Source: Bradyrhizobium nitroreducens (GTDB taxonomy: Bacteria > Pseudomonadota > Alphaproteobacteria > Rhizobiales > Xanthobacteraceae). From it: DNA of 64,000 nt. Below are positions 61,659-64,000 of the stretch, piece after piece (the first letter of the stretch is position 1; each line of letters starts with the position of its first letter). The stretch covers positions 1,420,674 to 1,484,673 of the forward strand of contig NZ_LFJC01000003.1 in the NCBI RefSeq assembly GCF_002776695.1, in the 5' to 3' direction. The notes beneath the pieces were generated by a model. That model saw only the letters and a list, made by a program, of their open reading frames with translations, had not been told where the DNA came from and did not search any database. A program made the translations under genes and the position numbers.

Positions 61659-62636
61659 ATGTCGAGCCCGTTCGAATCCTACGACGATCTCGACGACGCC
61701 GACGAGCGTCTTCAGGCCGCCGATCCTGCGGAGCGCCGCGTCGCCATCATTGCGCTCGGTCATTCCGGCGACCCGGCCGCTGTCGCGCACCTCGCCAATA
61801 TGGTCGCCGATCCCGATGCCGGCGTGCGCCAGCAAGTCGCGATGGCGCTCGGCGAGTTCGACGGGCCGGAGGCCGCGAGCGCGCTGGTGAAGCTGCTGGT
61901 CGATCCCGAGAGGATCGTCGCAGCGGCGGCGGCCGACAGCATGGCCGAGTTCAAGGATCCCGCCTGCGCTGAGATCATCCTGCCGCTGGTGAGGCATGCC
62001 CACGCTTTCGTTCGCATGGGCGCGCTGCGGGCACTGAAGGAGCTGCGTTGCAAGGATACGCTGAAGCCCGCGCTGGAAGCGCTGCAGGACTCGGACGCCG
62101 CCGTGCGCGTGCAGGCGATCGGCGTGATCGGCTTCCTCAAGCTGGAGGAATCCATCCCCGCGCTGACTGCGCTGATCAACGACCCCGACGCGCACGTCCG
62201 CCGCGCCGCCGTTAGCGCGCTGGCCTTCTCGCAGCTGAAGCCGGCGGCCGAAACGATCACGCGAGCATTGAAGGATGCCGACTGGATGGTCCGCGAGATG
62301 GCGGCGGAAACGCTCGGACTCAACGTCAATGGTTCGCTGGCCGCCGACCCACTGGTCACGTGTCTCGCGGACGAGTTCTGGCAGGTGCGACTGAAGGCGA
62401 TCCGAAGCCTCGGCCGGATGAAGATCGAGCGCGCGGTGCGCCCGATCGGCAATTGTGTCAATCATGATCAGGCGAACCTGCGGAAGGAGGCCGCTGCGGC
62501 ACTCGGCGAGATCGCCCATCCCGATGGCGAGGCGTTCCTGGCCGTCATTGCCGATGATCCTGATCCCGATGTGCGCAAGAATGCGCGTTGGGCGCTGCAG
62601 CAGATCGCGGCGCGAAAGGCGCGGGCAGGGGCATAG
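61659..62636 (+). CDS. HEAT-repeat protein
   Basis: 325 residues, nearly all HEAT/PBS-lyase-like repeats of about 31 residues with the DPDAGVRQQVAMALGEF, DPDAHVRRAAVSALAFS and DPDPDVRKNARWALQQI pattern (about eight units). Such proteins act as scaffolds or help insert cofactors. It overlaps or abuts the ferredoxin gene; GTG 61653, in frame, would overlap the stop by four bases, and ATG 61659 has GAGGTG upstream. The conserved coupling suggests it assembles with the flavoprotein-ferredoxin complex. Confidence 0.9.
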   Translation: MSSPFESYDDLDDADERLQAADPAERRVAIIALGHSGDPAAVAHLANMVADPDAGVRQQVAMALGEFDGPEAASALVKLLVDPERIVAAAAADSMAEFKDPACAEIILPLVRHAHAFVRMGALRALKELRCKDTLKPALEALQDSDAAVRVQAIGVIGFLKLEESIPALTALINDPDAHVRRAAVSALAFSQLKPAAETITRALKDADWMVREMAAETLGLNVNGSLAADPLVTCLADEFWQVRLKAIRSLGRMKIERAVRPIGNCVNHDQANLRKEAAAALGEIAHPDGEAFLAVIADDPDPDVRKNARWALQQIAARKARAGA

Positions 62637-62750
62637 CAGCGGGGCATCCTGCCGCTCTGGACTTCCCCCGCCAGACGTTTATTGGTCTTCGCCAATGGGA
62701 TCGGTCGCCTATGAACGCGGCCGGTCCTCAAAAGCAGCGAGGACGCGACC

Positions 62751-63923
62751 ATGACGACTTTGACGGTGAAGGACCTTCTCCCCGAGGATGGAACGAAGGG
62801 GACCCTGGTCGGACGCGTCTGGCTGCCGCAGGTCAATGGTCCGGCCGTGGTCGCCGTGCGCGGTGATGGCGTGTTTGACGTCACGGCGCAGTTTCCGACC
62901 GTCAGCGCGCTGTGCGAGGAAGACAATCCGGCCAAGGCGCTGGCCGCGACCGCGGGCGAGCGCATCGGCGATCTCGAAGCGATCGTGGCCAACACCGCTC
63001 CCGACGGACGCGACCCCAAGAAGCCGTGGCTGCTTGCACCGGTCGATCTCCAGACCCTGAAGGCCGCCGGCGTCACCTTTGCGATCTCGATGCTGGAGCG
63101 CGTGATCGAGGAGCGCGCCAAAGGCAATCCGGCCTCCGCCGAAGCGATCCGGAAAGAAGTGACGCGGCTGATCGGCGACGATCTGTCAAAGCTCAAGCCG
63201 GGCTCGGACCAGGCCATGCATCTGAAGCAGGTGCTGATCGACCAGAACGCCTGGAGTCAGTATCTCGAAGTCGGCATCGGCCCCGATGCCGAGGTCTTCA
63301 CCAAGGCGCCGACCATGTCGTCGGTCGGCACCGGCATGGATGCGGGCCTGCATCCGAAATCGACCTGGAACAACCCGGAGCCGGAGCTGGTGCTGTTCGT
63401 CTCCAGCCGCGGCAGGATCGTCGGCGGCGCGCTCGGCAACGACGTGAATCTGCGCGACTTCGAGGGCCGCTCGGCGCTGCTGCTGTCGAAGGCCAAGGAC
63501 AACAACGCGTCCTGCGCGATCGGCCCGTTGCTGCGTCTGTTCGACGACACCTTCACGCTCGACGATGCGCGCAGGCTGGACATCAGCCTGAACGTAAAGG
63601 GCACCGACGGCTTTGTCCTCGACGGCCATTCCTCGATCAGCAAGATCAGCCGCGATCCGACCGATCTCGTCGCGCAGACCATCGGCAAGATCCATCAATA
63701 CCCCGACGGTTTTGTCCTCTTCCTCGGCACCATGTTCGCACCCGTCAAGGATCGCGATGCTCCAGGGCAGGGCTTCACCCACAAGCGCGACGACATCGTC
63801 ACGATCGCAGCGCCGCAACTCGGCAAGCTCGTCAACCGCATGCGCACCAGCGACGAGTGCGAGCCCTGGACCTTCGGCATCGGCGCGCTGATGAAGAATT
63901 TGGCGCAGCGGAAGCTGATCTAG
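62751..63923 (+). CDS. Fumarylacetoacetate hydrolase family protein
   Basis: 390 residues. The C-terminal FAH domain has the metal-binding NPEPELVLFVSSRGRIVGGALGNDVNLRDFEGR and GPLLRLFDDTFTLDDARRLD. The N-terminal half (about 1-150) is an extension, as in the larger dehydratase-like members that act on 2-keto-3-deoxy-sugar acids. It should hydrolyse or dehydrate a dicarbonyl or sugar-acid substrate; which one is unknown. It is separated by 114 bases from the HEAT gene and may have its own promoter. Confidence 0.87.
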   Translation: MTTLTVKDLLPEDGTKGTLVGRVWLPQVNGPAVVAVRGDGVFDVTAQFPTVSALCEEDNPAKALAATAGERIGDLEAIVANTAPDGRDPKKPWLLAPVDLQTLKAAGVTFAISMLERVIEERAKGNPASAEAIRKEVTRLIGDDLSKLKPGSDQAMHLKQVLIDQNAWSQYLEVGIGPDAEVFTKAPTMSSVGTGMDAGLHPKSTWNNPEPELVLFVSSRGRIVGGALGNDVNLRDFEGRSALLLSKAKDNNASCAIGPLLRLFDDTFTLDDARRLDISLNVKGTDGFVLDGHSSISKISRDPTDLVAQTIGKIHQYPDGFVLFLGTMFAPVKDRDAPGQGFTHKRDDIVTIAAPQLGKLVNRMRTSDECEPWTFGIGALMKNLAQRKLI

Positions 63924-64000
63924 TGTCCTGAACCAAAAGTTCGTGGCATTTTAGGCCTTGGCGGGCAAACTGTAAGCGCAGAAGCGCTCGATCGAACTAA

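Noticed and set aside
63924..64000. Possible edge of an insertion element or repeat at the right end (TAGTGTCCTGAACCAAAAGT...)
   Set aside because: Only 77 bases are visible and no inverted end or transposase can be seen.
1..64000. CRISPR arrays, tRNA or rRNA genes, riboswitches and phage attachment sites
   Set aside because: No regularly spaced repeats, cloverleaf-like sequences with a TTC-A-A T-loop, or integrase genes were recognised.

Overview
The window is a chromosomal segment of a high-GC alphaproteobacterium, most likely Bradyrhizobium or a close relative. That is inferred from overall protein character, the HdaA-type replication regulator, GTG/TTG starts, and several families of palindromic intergenic repeats. 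No tRNA, rRNA, CRISPR array, transposase or phage gene was recognised. Most of the segment looks like core or lineage-core genome with some accessory blocks.

Layout. 1-4.7 kb: tail of a tyrosine phosphatase, SDR oxidoreductase, GrlR-like protein, DUF2161 nuclease-like protein, acetyltransferase, PaaI-type thioesterase, and a cobalamin-binding-protein gene broken by a frameshift. 4.8-7.8 kb: tryptophan-to-anthranilate operon (formamidase-like hydrolase, kynA, kynU). 8-11.6 kb: M20 deacylase, then a PNPOx-fold gene divergent from a MocR/PdxR-type regulator. 11.7-18.6 kb: small secreted proteins, CreA, a two-domain L,D-transpeptidase, glutathione peroxidase, polysaccharide deacetylase, a DHFR-like protein and DoxX. 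18.8-26 kb: an eight-haem/HEAT/TPR cytochrome, two small secreted proteins, an arylsulfatase and an outer-membrane channel. 26-34.2 kb: malic enzyme, a membrane-anchored protein, aspS and selO. 34.4-38.4 kb: phosphodiesterase plus an ABC sugar/glycerophosphodiester-type importer without its ATPase. 38.6-41.6 kb: a 36-residue membrane protein, RNase D and a class III aminotransferase. 41.7-44.9 kb: a LysR-divergent operon of two GNAT-like proteins, an isochorismatase-fold protein lacking its catalytic Cys and Lys, and a 56-residue protein. 44.9-53.8 kb: short autotransporter barrel, cspA, purN-purM, a CDP-alcohol phosphatidyltransferase, hdaA, and ppk1-ppx behind a PHO-box-like site.

53.9-62.6 kb is the most interesting region. 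A NitT/TauT-type ABC importer, whose binding protein carries a NosL-like C-terminal extension, is followed by a Crp/Fnr-family regulator, a DUF971 protein, a ferredoxin-NADP reductase, an AprA/FrdA-like flavoprotein, an AprB-like 2[4Fe-4S] ferredoxin and a HEAT-repeat protein. A short motif around AACTAAT occurs four times in the upstream regions of these genes and could be a shared operator. Together this reads as an uptake-plus-redox pathway for a small, perhaps sulfur-containing, substrate. A fumarylacetoacetate-hydrolase-family gene ends the window.

At least five kinds of dispersed palindromic element lie between genes. In both copies of one family the element's TAGAGC end supplies the stop codon of the adjacent gene.
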